This document shows, piece by piece, positions 32,860 through 44,058 of a stretch of 64,000 nt of DNA; positions within the stretch are counted from its first letter, which is position 1; each line of letters opens with the position of its first letter. Both the position numbers and the translations under genes were made by a program. The notes below the pieces were generated by a model. That model searched no databases and was not told the DNA's origin. It worked only from the letters and a program-made list of their open reading frames with translations. Location of the stretch: assembly GCA_025201375.1 (NCBI GenBank), contig JAIWZP010000024.1:186001-250000 (forward strand), in the 5' to 3' direction. Source of the DNA: Gongronella butleri (Eukaryota > Mucoromycota > Mucoromycetes > Mucorales > Cunninghamellaceae).

Positions 32860-33059
32860 TCCCCAGTTGCCCAACCCCGCCCTCTTTTTTGTATGAATTA
32901 TTATGTATGTATGATATTAAAGGATCATTGTATGAATTTTGAGAGATCTAGTTACTGTTGCCGATGAGAAGCACGTAAAAAAGAAATAACGCGTAAAAAA
33001 TTAAAGTTAGAGCGAAACTTTTTTTTGTCCGGGCACTGTACAGTACAGTATGATACCCA

Positions 33060-33272
33060 CAGTAGATCCTCGCTATAACGCCCCTCGCTATAACGCCATT
33101 TCGAAAAAACAGACCAATGGCGTTATAAAATTTGCTGCAAAATGACGCTACAGTATACAGTAAAATCACCCGCACGTGACTTTTTTGGTTACAAACTACT
33201 GCCATTTGAAATTTGCGATTTGTGGCGTTACAGTATAAGTTTTTTGGATGGCGTTATAACTAGGAACTACTG
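33060..33272. mobile_element. Short MITE with pogo/Tigger-like termini
   Basis: The left end reads CAGTAGATCCTCGCTATAAC and the right end, on the other strand, CAGTAGTTCCTAGTTATAAC, both followed by GCC: imperfect inverted repeats of about 24 bp. Internal GGCGTTATA words are typical of pogo-like ends. A TA duplication is not visible, so the copy is old or its flanks have mutated. It has no coding capacity. Confidence 0.6.
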
Positions 33273-33329
33273 CATTTTTTTTAGCCTTTAATACGCCTTG
33301 TATATAAAAAATTTCATCGATGGATGACT

Positions 33330-34150
33330 AAAACTCGCAGAGAAAATTCACTTTTTCAACAAAATTTTCGATCGCGATTTGCTTGACAACGATCTAGTCA
33401 ACCCTCGATTTTTTTGCAGTTTTACTAACAAACAGAGGCACAAAGCATCTACTGTAATGGGATGGCTTGCAGCGCGCTAGCTTGAGTTTGAACTTTTTGC
33501 ATCGGTCATTTCACCACCAGCGCTGCATCATCCATCATTCAGCGCACAAAAATGTGCGAAATATCATACTGTAAAATAATAAAAAAATAATAAAAAAATT
33601 CCATAATCCACCACCTTAATTTAGAAGTGTCAAACTTCAAACTTTTGCAAAAAAAATCTTGCCCAAAGTAAGCACTTTTCTCAGTCGATCGCCTTTCATG
33701 CATCACTCTTTGGGTTTTTCCTTGGTTTTTTGCGGTGACCTGCCATTTTGTCAGCCAATAGCAAATTGTCGGAGTTACTTGTTTGGGATGCATTGATCAC
33801 TCGCAGTTCGAAATTTATTTACCAAATTTGGCGTTTCCTGAGATTGAAATGTGTGACCCCCTGAGTGACCCCTGAATTTTTCAAAAGTGATCGTAGCACT
33901 TTGGGGGTTTAAGCTTTTTTGTTGCAAATTTCGCGCTGAAAGCGATGCGACTGTTTTTGAACGGGGTCGACCAAGCAGATGGTGAGATGAATGCAAAATA
34001 GTACAAATTTGATATTTTTTGCATTTTCGAATTCAAAAAAATCGGGCGGTTCCGTCGTGAGCACTGGCCCGTAGTTTATGCCGTGACACATTTTTCATTG
34101 CCGGGCGAGCAAGCTGTAAAATAATTTCTGGAGGCACAACAGTGACCAGA
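33330..34150 (+). repeat. Dispersed repeat B, copy 1
   Basis: Collinear with 55089-56185 over about 0.8 kb. Shared words include TTTTTGCATCGGTCAT, AGTGACCCCTGAATTTTTCA, GGGGGTTTAAG, ATGAATGCAAAATAGTAC and TTTCTGGAGGCAC. Copies differ by substitutions and by small insertions at TA sites. No open frame spans it. Confidence 0.85.
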
Positions 34151-34199
34151 GGAAAAGTCGAAAATTGCTGCCCAAGAAGGTAACCTTTTTGCTTGGGCC

Positions 34200-34384
34200 T
34201 TGTACAGTACGTACTGTATCATACTGTAGCACTCTGCTGCAGGCAGCAGCCAAGGGGTGGTTAAAAAAATTGGCCATCGTTACAGTAATAATATCTGTTA
34301 CGTTAATCTTACTGTAAATATGCCGAAAAAAATCGGATCGAACGGTGGAATCGCGTTTACGTACTACTGTACTACTGTATCATA
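34200..34384. repeat. Cluster of TACAGTA/TACTGTA/TATCATA words
   Basis: Nested words at 34202-34229 (TACAGTACGTACTGTATCAT continuing ACTGTA) and 34358-34384 (TACTACTGTACTACTGTA then TCATA). Each is TA followed by two to four bases and TA again, as expected of repeated Tc1-type excision footprints at one site. Confidence 0.6.
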
Positions 34385-34952
34385 AATGAAAAATGGGCAA
34401 AAATAATCGAGCTTTTTGTGCACTTTCTCGGAAAGTGTCCGGCCAAACTCTTCAAAAAGATATGGTCACCAAGCTCACTTGGACCGTCGTCACCACCAAT
34501 TTTTGAGAATGATTGGGTTACGAATTGCATATGATATCATAAGATTAGCGTACGTAGTGAAGCGAGTTGTGTTTTTGCTGCTTCGATGTAATTTTGTCAA
34601 ACTGATGTCAGATGTCTTCCAAAGATCGCCCCATCAAGGTCCAAGTACGTTTGCATTCGTCACATCAATCACCAGGACACGAACGGGCAACGATGCAGTC
34701 GAAATGGAGGATTTTCTTCGTTTTTTGCATTTTCGAAAAAAAGCCATTCGCTGCAAATGTAGCTCAGGCATCAAGAATTAACAGGACACACCGCAACGAG
34801 ATACTGTAGCGGTGCTTGATTTGCCCTCGGAGCAGGACATGATTGCCAGAGAGCTAGGAAGTTCAAAAATGGATTTTCTTGGCTTGTGGGCTCCAGTTGT
34901 TTTATTTTTCTTTTGTAAGAATGGCAGTGTACTAAAGAGGAGAATAGTATTT
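34385..34952. other. Intergenic region between repeats and reductase paralog 2
   Basis: AT-rich with a few TACGTA and TACTGTA words. No gene supported. Confidence 0.5.
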
Positions 34953-36471
34953 TTACTTGGCGCCCGTGATGGAGCGCACTTTAAGACTGAAGAGATTGAA
35001 GCGCTTGGAGAACATGTAATCGCGGAACGCGACTGGGAGATGGTACAGCGTGAGAAAGATGGAGGCATTTGCGCCAGACGTGATGTATTTGGGTGGACGC
35101 GGCTGCATCACCTTGGTCACCACCGTGCGCGCAAACACATCTGTCGGCGTCGTCATGCCCGGCGCTGCATGACAAATAAAACACGCGTCAAACCAGGATT
35201 ACATACCAACAACCGCGTGTTCCGTCCTTTTTTTTCCTTACCTTGCGAGATGTTGGCGCGCTCAAAAATCTTGTCAGACACCGGTTTGTACAGCGAGTCC
35301 TCGGGCACAGTAACCGTTGTGATGGCTGCTTTGCCAAAATTGGACGTGACGGCACCTTTTGCATATTGAAAAAAGCGAAAAATTGATGAGTATAGGGCGC
35401 GCGGCGGTGTTGTCGTTGTGCGCCGTCATGCTTACCGGGAGCAACGACAGTGACCTGCACATTGAAAGGCGCAAGTTCGACGCGCAGCACATCAGACATG
35501 GAGTGCAGCGCAGCCTTGGACATGCCATAGATGCCCGTGTACGGCGTGTTCACATATCCGACAATGCTCTAATTAGAAAAAAAAAAAACATCAGTCGCTC
35601 TGCCGCAGACCATCTCAAAAGAAAAAAAGAAAGAAAAAAAAAGCTCTTACGCCAACATTGACAATTTTGCCCGAGCCACGCAGGGCCATGGCGCGTCCCA
35701 CAACGCGGCACATGGATAGCACGCCAAACACATTGGTGTCAATGCAACGGCGCGCAACATCCATGTCAATGTCCAAAAGCGTGCCCACAGCTCTACAAAA
35801 GATTGAAAAAAAAATGAGCATGGCGCATGGTTGTGCAAAAAAAAAAGGTTCTCATCCGTGCTTACGGAGCGCCGGCATTGTTCACGAGGATGTCTACCAA
35901 TGTAAAAAAAATTACTCAGCATCAGCAAGGAATCAATTCGAATCAAATTTTCTTGCGCGCCCAATACCAATGTGTCCAGCCGTGTCCAAGATGCTCTGCA
36001 GAAAAATATCGAGCGCGTATCAGCCAAATAACGTTGCTCGTGCCCCCGCGAAATGCTTACCTTGATGCATTGATCAATCGAATCCGTATCATTGACGTCC
36101 AGCGTCAGCTTGTCACAGCCTAAAAATCAAAAAAAGAAAAAAATGAGCGTCTCGCATGCATGGACGCGTCTGCCCAAACCACAATGCGCGGGTGCGTCCA
36201 CATTGACATGCAGGGAATGCATTTTACCTTCCAAAGAGCTCATGCTCTCCAAGCGTCGGGCCGTGGCAAACACACGACAGCCTTGCGCGAGGAATTCTTT
36301 GCACAAGTAGTAGCCTGCGTAATAAAAAAAAAAAAAGGACCACAAATGAGCTTCTCCTCGGTGCGATTTCGACCAAGGGGCGCGTGCTCTTGTGCTGTGT
36401 GTGCAGCTGTCGGGCTCTTTACCAATGCCACCTTCAGTGCAGCCGGTAACAAGAACAACGGGGGGGCCCAT
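34953..36471 (-). CDS. AYR1-like short-chain dehydrogenase/reductase, paralog 2
   Basis: Nine exons (36423-36471, 36228-36314, 36061-36119, 35968-35995, 35866-35893, 35651-35792, 35436-35568, 35242-35355, 34953-35164) sum to 852 nt, 283 aa. Motifs are TGCTEGGIG, VFATARRLESM, DILVNNAGAP and a triad of Ser132, Tyr145 and Lys149 (YGMSK). The C-terminus has a hydrophobic segment (ASIFLTLYHLPVAF). It is clearly a duplicate of the gene at 27669-29150: most intron positions match, but paralog 2 has an extra intron before DILVNNAG and lacks the one before YAASK. The role, reduction of acyl-dihydroxyacetone phosphate or a related ketone, is inferred from family. Confidence 0.87.
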
Positions 36472-37909
36472 GGTGAGATAAAAGTGACGTGAAAAGTACG
36501 ACGACGAAAGTAAAAAAGAGAAATGGACAAGAGTGCCTGAATTTCATGAGCAAGGTTTTTTGTGCCAAAAATGGCGATAGAGTATTTTTTGCCTCCTAGG
36601 ATGCCGCGTGCGGCCCAGCTTTTTCATTATCGGTGACGTCCATGTGAGTTGTGACTGCCTGGAAAAGCCCAATTGACGTTGGCAATGTGAAGCATGATGT
36701 CAATTGAGCCTCTTTTTCGCCTCCCTTTGCCCTTTTCTCCTTTATTTAATCATGGAAAAATCTTTGAGAAGGTTCTGCCTCGGGCGAAATGAGCGCGTTT
36801 TGCGCGTGATGGCTGGACTCCCTCAAAATGGTACTAAGAAAATCAGGAGAGACGAGCGATTTTTTTTTGCTGGGCATGGGTTTGCTGATTGTCCAGTGTG
36901 AAGGGTGCATCACGTCACTAAATAATGGAAGAAAAAAAAATGCGTCTAAAACAGGCTATCATCAGGCCTGCGGCCAGCCAATTCCTTGGGGGGGAGAGGA
37001 AGCATGCAGACTAGTTGGATGGGGCGTGACGCCCATCAATCACGCAAAACACACACACAAAAGAAAAAAAAAAGGAGATGCGCCTCAAAGTGGGACCTGC
37101 ATCATCAATTGGCGTGGGTTGCTCGCTGACACGCATCGAATGAAGGATGGGCGACGCACATGAGACGCGATAGGAGAGCCAGGCGTGGAGCGTGAAAAAA
37201 AGGAGGGGGGAAGAGAGGGGTGGGCCAAATTTGGCCAAGCCGGGCTTGCCAACCTTTTTCGCTGTTGTCGCATCTGGGTCCCGCCGTGTCACACACTGCG
37301 CATGCACACAATTCATGCTGGCGGTGTTGAGAATTAAAAAAGAGATCTCTGCCTACCGACCTAAAACTCACATTTTTTGCGTGATTATCATGACCATGCG
37401 CGCTCCCCTGTTCCCAAACAAAACATAAATGATGGCTGGACGACGGCGCGACAATAAATATTTAATGGAGAAGGCTAAATACAAGGAATAAATACATATA
37501 CACATAGAGGGCAATCATAAAAAAAAAAAGAGAAAATATGGCACAAGGACCCGAGGCTAGCTTGTTATCTATCCCAAGTGTGAAATTACAAAAGGGAGAC
37601 AAGGTCGCGCAGCAAGCAGCAAGTCAAAAAAAAAAAAAGAAAAGGCATGGTGGCAGGGGAAGGGGAGAGAGAGAAAAAAGGGAGGGGTAAGGGCTTTTGA
37701 GATGTTTTAAACAATGAATCGTCCCAGGGGCAGGAGGCACGGCTTGACGGGTCGAGGGGGGGCCTTGAGAGGACGGGGGCCAGGGGACGGGTGGAAGGAG
37801 GCGGCTGGGCCGATCGAATGGGTATGATGTAGGATTATATACGAAAAGGTGAGGATGATGAAAAAAATAATAATAGAAAAACCAGGTATACGTGCGTCGG
37901 TCCGCTCAA
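36472..37909. other. Intergenic region and probable 3' UTR of the 99-aa gene
   Basis: 1.4 kb with purine-rich stretches (37190-37220, 37620-37700) and no recognised gene. Confidence 0.5.
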
Positions 37910-38209
37910 TCAGTAGATAAACGAGTGTGGATTGGACGTTGCCGCCAAGGCCGAGCAAGATTTTTCAGAGGGAGAGGTGGCCGTGCTGGATGTGGCCGAC
38001 TTTTCGTCCGAGGCATTGGTGCATGCCTCGTAATCCGGGAATGAATAATACGTCGCCTCAAAGACACTGGACGGGTGGTGATGATGATGATGGCATTGGA
38101 CATCCGCGGCATCCTCATCGGCGTGTATTGGCTGATTGGACATGAGCAGGAACAATTGCTTCACCACCGAAGGGAGAGAGGACGTGCGCTGTGAGTGATC
38201 CATGACCAT
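37910..38209 (-). CDS. Hypothetical protein, 99 aa
   Basis: I do not recognise this protein. The frame starts MVMDHSQRTSSLPSVVKQLF, has a short hydrophobic helix (KQLFLLM), a run of six His residues, an aromatic patch (VFEATYYSFPDYEAC) and a Ser/Thr/Ala-rich tail (EKSATSSTATSPSEKSCSAL) ending SFIY. Composition is that of a real but disordered regulatory protein. ATG codons at 38209 and 38203 are both possible starts. No intron is needed. Confidence 0.5.
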   Translation of the reverse strand: MVMDHSQRTSSLPSVVKQLFLLMSNQPIHADEDAADVQCHHHHHHPSSVFEATYYSFPDYEACTNASDEKSATSSTATSPSEKSCSALAATSNPHSFIY

Positions 38210-39360
38210 GATTGTTGTGTATGATAGAAAAAGACGATGTGGAAAAAAGAGAAACAAAAAAGTTGTAAAAAAAAGAAAAAGACTATTTATATCATTTTCG
38301 CAAGGGCGGAGATTTCATTTTGGCATTGTATGCGTGTGTATGTGTGTGAGTACGCGTGTCCCGGACCTAAAGTTCAAGTGCTTTACCCCAGTCAGACTAC
38401 CCATTCTGGGGGGCCCGATCCTGAATTAGAAAAAAAGGAAATTCGACTGATCACCGTTGGACCACGATTTCCCAAGCGATGGGAAGCCTCTTTTTTTTTA
38501 CGTTTTAGGCGCTAGTGATACGCGCATGAGTGTGCCGGTGTGCCTTTTCTCTCCTTTTCCCGGCTTGTGTAGCCTCCCTTTTTCCTTTTTCCTTTTTTTT
38601 ACAAGGGCGCAAAAAAGGCGAGACACTGGCCGGCTGGCCCTCAGATCCCATTTGAAAATAAGGAGACACGCGCGAGGCACAACTAGGATGCATTTGGCCA
38701 ATAGGGTGCTACCATTGCGCTTTGCCTAGGCATCCTAAGCAAACAAAAGGGCTTCTAAATGGTGATGAAAAGAAAAAAAGCAAGCCCCAAACAGAACGAA
38801 AAAAAAAAAAAAGAAAAAGCGCACCTACCATGTGTCACTGTTGGTGAACGCAGAGAGAGACAGGTTTTGGCATGACCCGGAAGCATAAAAAAGGTTAGCG
38901 CCAGCGACCCATCGCGTTTTAGGATTCAAAAGAGTGTGTGTGTGTGTGGGAGGCAATCGCAAAAAAGGGAAAAAAAAATAAAATAAAAAAGCGCTGCACC
39001 CGTCCTTGTTCCAAGGCGTGTCCACTCTCTCACGACGTGTGCAACAACCACCTTTGGCGCTTGTCTCTCCAAAATCAATGCCTAATTGGTCGCTAGACCG
39101 ATAAGCGTGCGCGATCACGCTCCCCAAAAGTCAAAAGGAGCATGGACGATCCCGATGCCCGGAGGGAAAAGATGGACGGAATGACAAAATCGATCCGCAA
39201 ATGACAAGAAAAGAGGAGGATGGCGTGCTTTCATTATTTTTATTGTTGTTCTCAAAGAGACACAGATGACATGGTGCATGAAATTAGTGGGGGGGGGTCT
39301 ATGGGGGTAAAAAGAGCATTGGGGCCCTATTTTTCTTTTCTTCTTTTTTTTTTTCCTTCT
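38210..39360. other. Intergenic region
   Basis: Contains TG-rich microsatellite stretches (about 38332-38350 and 38932-38948). No gene supported. Confidence 0.5.
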
Positions 39361-40284
39361 TCACCACCGCAGGCGATTGGCCATACAATGCTCGGTTGGG
39401 CCATAGCTGTGTGTCATTGCGCCGCGATACAGGTCTTTGATGACTTTTCCTTGAATGATTGTCTCGTCGACGATTTGTTCGCAATGGCACGGGTTGACGC
39501 GGCCGTACCACACGCCACGCGTGCCTTGATGGGTATAACAGATGATGTTGCCAGCGAATTTGTGGCCACCAACATGGCTGCACATGAGAATGGCCGTGCC
39601 ATCCTCACCTTGCTCTTCAATATCGCGCTGGCGCAGGCAATGGTCGAATTCACGCGCGAGAATGGGTGCTGTGATGCCGCATCGCTTGTCGCGGCGGCGG
39701 TGCGAGCAGATCAGGATGAGCGAGCCATAGGGGGCCTTTTGCACGACAAAAGGCGTGGATGGTTTCAGTGATCGCTGCAAATCGGGCAAATGGACAGGTT
39801 GGGCGGGCAGCGGCTTTTGCAAAAAGGTGGTGTGGAACAGGGCGGCATTGGCGGGTGTGACGTTGGCAACGAGAATATTGTCGGGCAAAATGATCACATC
39901 CGAGGCGCCCTCGATTCTTGACACTTGATTATGTAAAGACGTGTTTGTGATGAAGATGCGGCCATTGGGCTGCTTGGCCTGGTACTCCTTGTCCTTGCCG
40001 ATCACTTGGCTCAGGTGCGCCGCCAGCGTCGCCTTGTCCTGCTCAATCTTCTCGGGCCAGTCGCTCAAACCAGTAGCAATAATCAAATGCCGCCCGTAAG
40101 GCTTCATCGACCCAAGCAAGTCGCTCTTTTTGTCAATGTCCAAGTACGAAGGGTACCCCGCGTGGTCGTCACAGGGCGCCGCGCACCCGCTGCAGTCGAC
40201 CATTTCCTGCGACGGCGGTATTTGGTCAATTTCAACCTGATCAGACAGAACGGCGTTGCTCAGCTTTTGTAAAAGGGACGCCAT
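39361..40284 (-). CDS. AIM32: AIM32-like thioredoxin-fold [2Fe-2S] ferredoxin (sucrase/ferredoxin-like family)
   Basis: AIM32-type proteins are mitochondrial thioredoxin-like ferredoxins with roles in redox quality control. This is a single-exon gene of 307 aa. The cluster ligands of the yeast protein are present: Cys193 and Cys202 in CSHRRRDKRCG (C-x8-C) and His237 and His241 in CSHVGGHKFAGN (H-x3-H). An N-terminal DCSGCAAPCDDH adds more Cys. The GGHKFAGNIICY and GVWYGRVNPCH blocks are family hallmarks. The chosen ATG (40284) starts MASLLQKLSNAVLS, an amphipathic stretch that could be a weak targeting signal. The leader is AG-rich on the plus strand, that is CT-rich in the sense direction. 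Confidence 0.86.
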   Translation of the reverse strand: MASLLQKLSNAVLSDQVEIDQIPPSQEMVDCSGCAAPCDDHAGYPSYLDIDKKSDLLGSMKPYGRHLIIATGLSDWPEKIEQDKATLAAHLSQVIGKDKEYQAKQPNGRIFITNTSLHNQVSRIEGASDVIILPDNILVANVTPANAALFHTTFLQKPLPAQPVHLPDLQRSLKPSTPFVVQKAPYGSLILICSHRRRDKRCGITAPILAREFDHCLRQRDIEEQGEDGTAILMCSHVGGHKFAGNIICYTHQGTRGVWYGRVNPCHCEQIVDETIIQGKVIKDLYRGAMTHSYGPTEHCMANRLRW

Positions 40285-40442
40285 GGCAAACCAAAGAAGC
40301 AAACGAGCAACAAAATAAAGAAACAAGAAGAGAGAGAGAGAAAGAGAGAGAGAGAGAAAATAAAAAATACACAAGAAAACAAAAAAAAAAAACAAGAGGT
40401 GTGAGAAAAAAAAAAACGAAACAAAAAAGCAGGCCGCCTCGG

Positions 40443-40451
40443 CCTTTTATA
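40443..40451 (-). promoter_or_regulatory. TATA box of AIM32
   Basis: TATAAAAGG on the minus strand, about 160 bp before the ATG, followed by a CT-rich leader. Confidence 0.5.
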
Positions 40452-41265
40452 CCACGAATTTCAGCCATTATCAGATGGATTTAAGGTTCACGCGTGTACT
40501 TGTCATTTGAGGGTTTTCTTTGGCCCGTGTTGGAAATTGGGGAGCGTTCCGTGTTTTCGATTGGATCAAGGTCACGGCTTCGATGCCGTTACCTTGTTTC
40601 GTCCCTCCCTTCTTTGCTCGCGGTGAATTGAGCAAACGACAACGTGTAATGGGGCCAAGGAAAAAGGCAAACGAGAAAAAACCAAAAAAAAACAGGGATG
40701 AGAACAAAGGGCGCGGTCCAGCGGCCGCCACGGCGACGGCCATATCTCCCCGCACTCTTTTTATCCTTTTTGCATTGCGCCCGCCCGATGTGAATTGAGC
40801 CGCCTAACCTCGTACAAGGAAAATGTTGGATGTCCACCGGCTTTTCCCCGCCAACGTGACTTTTGTGCTAAAATCTGATAAAATCAAATGGTGACGATCT
40901 GCTGGGTCCTTGTCGCGCCGCACCCGCCGCACCCGCCGCGCCCGAGGCACCCCGCCTACCCAGGGCCCAAGAAAAAGAACAATGGGAAGCATAAGAAGAC
41001 TTTTGTAGAAAACGATGGTGATCAGGTCCTGACGATAATAAATCCTATTGTCGCAGGTTTTGTGTCACCCTCGCCTTGGGTAATCAAAGATGTTAAAAAG
41101 ATGAAAGGCGTTCAATTGGCCGCTGGACCGCGCCTTTTCGCGATTCAGCCAACAAAAAAAAGCAATAAAAAGGGGAATTTGGCGCGAAAAGGAAGGATGG
41201 GGGAAGGGAGCGCCGCAAAGCCGCGCATTGCATGTTCCAAAAGCTTTATTGCTTGCAAAAGAAAT
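40452..41265. other. Intergenic region between AIM32 and the kinase gene
   Basis: No gene supported. A CCGCACCCGCCGC-type patch occurs at about 40918-40945. Confidence 0.5.
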
Positions 41266-43339
41266 CTATGAAGAAGGAGGAGAGGGGCGTCCGTCGTCGG
41301 TTTTGGCGGTGGGTAGTGGGGGAGGGGGTGATTGCCGCCGATTAAAGCTGATGACAAGGCCGGACATGCTTGACGCGGTGGAATTGTTGCGGTGGTAGTC
41401 GGAGCGATCGTCGTTGGCGTCGTCGCTGTTGGTGTCGTCTTGCGCGGCGGCCGTTGCATCATCATAAAGGGCATTGGCACCTGGAGTGGCCGATAATGGG
41501 TGGTGGTACAGCGATGCAGGCGTGTCTGGGAACGACGACAGATCGGCCGACTTTAGCATAGCAATGGACTGCGAGCCGGTGACGGGCGTGGGCACATTGG
41601 ACGATGACGGCGACTCGTCTACATTGTGCGATGAAGGCTGGAACGACCGGCGCGGTTGACTCGTGCTCTTGGCGCGCCGACGGGTAATATTGTGTGTCAG
41701 GTTCGAGAACGAATTCGACAATTTGTGTATGGATTTGCGGAGACGATCCTTAAATCAGAAAAAAAAAAAGGTGAGACGCGTCCAAAACAAGAAAAATCCC
41801 AAAAAAAAGCATGTTGCTCCTCAATTTTTCCTTTTTTTTTTTTTTTTTTGTGATTGTTGACATTATTTTACCATGATGGTATAAGCGTGCGTGACCTCCT
41901 CGTCCGTGACAGAGACCGTTTGATAATGGCGTGGATCGGCCTCTTCCCACCAAAGATCGGGCCGCGCGAGATCCTTTGTGACCCAAGGATGGACCTTGAC
42001 CTGATCGAGCGTGATGCGTTTCTGCGGGTCCTTTTCGAGCAATTTGTGCAAAAGATCGTCGAGGTCGGCGTCAATTGGATGAGGAAACGCCAGTGGCTGT
42101 GTGGGAATGACTTCAAACAGCTCATACTCTGTGGCAGCAAGGAACGGGCACCTGCCAAAGATGAAGCAATAGAGCGTGACGCCCAAGGCCCACACGTCAA
42201 TGGCGCGCGTGATGCGGTGTCGGTAATCGGTGCGGCTGTCGCCCGCCCAGCACAATTCAGGCGCAAAAAAGGCAGGCGTGCCAGCCGTCTCTGCCAATTC
42301 TCTGTCCACCTGGTCCGATCGCTGGCTCGCGCTCACGCTCGCTGCCTCGCCCGCCAGCACCTTGTTGAAGTACGACACCCCGAAATCGCTGATCTTGACA
42401 ACGTGATCTTGCGAATAAAGTAAATTCGCGGGCTTGATGTCGCGATGAATCACACCCTGGTAATGCACTGCGCGCGTGAAAAAAGCGAAAAGGCGAAAAT
42501 GCGAAAAGAAGCAAAAAAAAAAAAAGGGCAACCAATCATGAGCGGCCATGCTGTACACGCGCTCCGCTTTTTGGGTTTTGTTGATACTTACAATAATCCA
42601 GGCCACTGACCACGTCGCGAAAGATACCACGCGCCTCTTGCACATCCAGCACAGGCTCTTCATGCTCATCGCGCCATTCGATCTCGCCACCTTCCATGTA
42701 CTCGAGCACTAAGGGCGACAAAAACCAAAAAAAAAAAAGAAAAAAAAGTGTCAATTGGGGGCGGAATCGGGCAAAAATGGAGCGAATCGCGCGTGTTCCG
42801 CGGGAATTGAGCGGGTTTACCCATGTAGATCTTGTTGCTTTCAGGGTCATCCATGATCTCTTTAAGCTGGACAACGTGTGGATGCAGGCATTTCTTCAAA
42901 ATGGCAATCTCGCGCCTGATTTTACGCTCGTTTTCCTCGTCAATGGACACCGGCACCTGCTGCTGGCTAGGGCGCAGAAACGCATGACTCATCTGGCGCT
43001 TGCGCAATCGCTTGTCGACAATCTTGATCGCCTACGTTGCCAAAAAAAAAAAAGGGTCAAAATGGCTCCCCTTTTTCGAATTTTTGCTATCGCACGTACC
43101 ACGAGCTCCTGCGTATCCATTGCCTGCGCAAGTTTCACTTTGCCATGCACGCCGCGGCCCAGTTCTCGGATAATCATGTACTTGTGGTTGATGACCTTGT
43201 TGCCTGTCACCGGGTCATAGTCTTTAAAAATGGTATTTGTCGTCAACACGGACGAAGGCGGCAAGGGCGACGGCGACGCGTGCTGACTCAGACTTTCCGC
43301 GCTCTTCCAAGGAACGAGAGTGTGGCCGGTTAGTACCAT
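41266..43339 (-). CDS. CaMKK/Ssp1-like serine/threonine kinase (upstream kinase of AMPK/SNF1)
   Basis: Kinases of this group (yeast Sak1, Tos3 and Elm1; fission yeast Ssp1; animal CaMKK) phosphorylate the activation loop of SNF1/AMPK in response to energy or calcium. Exons 43100-43339, 42821-43031, 42592-42708, 41872-42467 and 41266-41748 encode 548 aa. Glycine loop GRGVHGKV (61-68), Lys83, catalytic loop HRDIKPANLL with Asp199, DFG at 217-219 and activation segment ETAGTPAFFAPE are complete. DFGVSYF and AGTPAFFAPELCW are the group's signature. A 37-residue insert sits between DFG and APE (VSASQRSDQVDREL). The tail after about 385 is Ser/Asp-rich and disordered, with a basic RRRAKSTSQPRRSF patch. 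It faces the PA-RING gene across 719 bp. Confidence 0.9.
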
Positions 43340-44058
43340 GGAGCAAGTGAAAAAGTGTCAAAAGTCAAAAAAGAGAGAGAGAAAAAAAAGGAGAGAACGA
43401 CAAAGCGATGGGGAACAAAAGGGGCGTGGCGGAAAAGGCTGGTATAAGTGAGGGATAAGTCTCTGAGCCAAAGGACAATGAAAAACAGACGAAAAGAAAG
43501 AGAAAAAGAAAAAATGAGACAAAAAAAAAGATAAAAAGTGACAGGAAGACGCGAAATAAAAAAAGAGGAAGAAGAATGGATGAGAAACTTACGATCTTTT
43601 TGCCCATCTGTTTAAAAAAAAGGAGGTCCGCTCCTCTTGCAACCCAAATGGCCTCCAAATCGCAGATCAGCTGCTTTTTTTTTTTCTCAAACATGATGAA
43701 CATGGGGGGGGGAATCTTGGAGGCTCGAGTGTGTGGACCGGCTTGACTCGTGTCAGGTCAATCCATAGAACCTAGGCGGAAAGGGAGCCATTGGGCTGAA
43801 AGCGGGAACGGGGTTTGCCCCCAAAGGACAGGGCCCAAGCACATCTCCATAAAAAGAGCCCACCAGTCGGGCTCGGCTTTTTTCATGCTGCTGTGCTCCT
43901 TATTTTTGCGTAGCTTTTTTGCTTTTTTATCTCTCTCTCTCTTTCTCACTCCTCTTTTTTTTTTATCCTGGAAGCTTCATTGTCGCTTGATCCCTCCTCT
44001 TTCTCGTTTTTTCGATTTTTCTTTCACTAAACCTTGTCCCTTGTTTCCAATTCCCCTC
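43340..44058. promoter_or_regulatory. Divergent promoter region of the kinase and PA-RING genes
   Basis: 719 bp, purine-rich near the kinase and CT-rich near the RING gene. No separate gene seen. Confidence 0.45.

Larger units (their letters stand above)
31705..33038 (+). mobile_element. Complete Tc1-family DNA transposon
   Basis: 1334 bp bounded by 30-bp terminal inverted repeats that are identical at both ends (CAGTGCCCGGAC, A8, GTTTCGCTCT) and flanked by TA target duplications (31703-31704 and 33039-33040). The left TA is shared with the foldback element. It holds one uninterrupted transposase frame and a TATAAA box, so nothing seen here would prevent activity. Confidence 0.93.

Noticed and set aside
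39220..39771. Plus-strand frame of 183 codons opposite AIM32
   Set aside because: It is the antisense shadow of the AIM32 coding sequence, which has the diagnostic Cys/His ligands.
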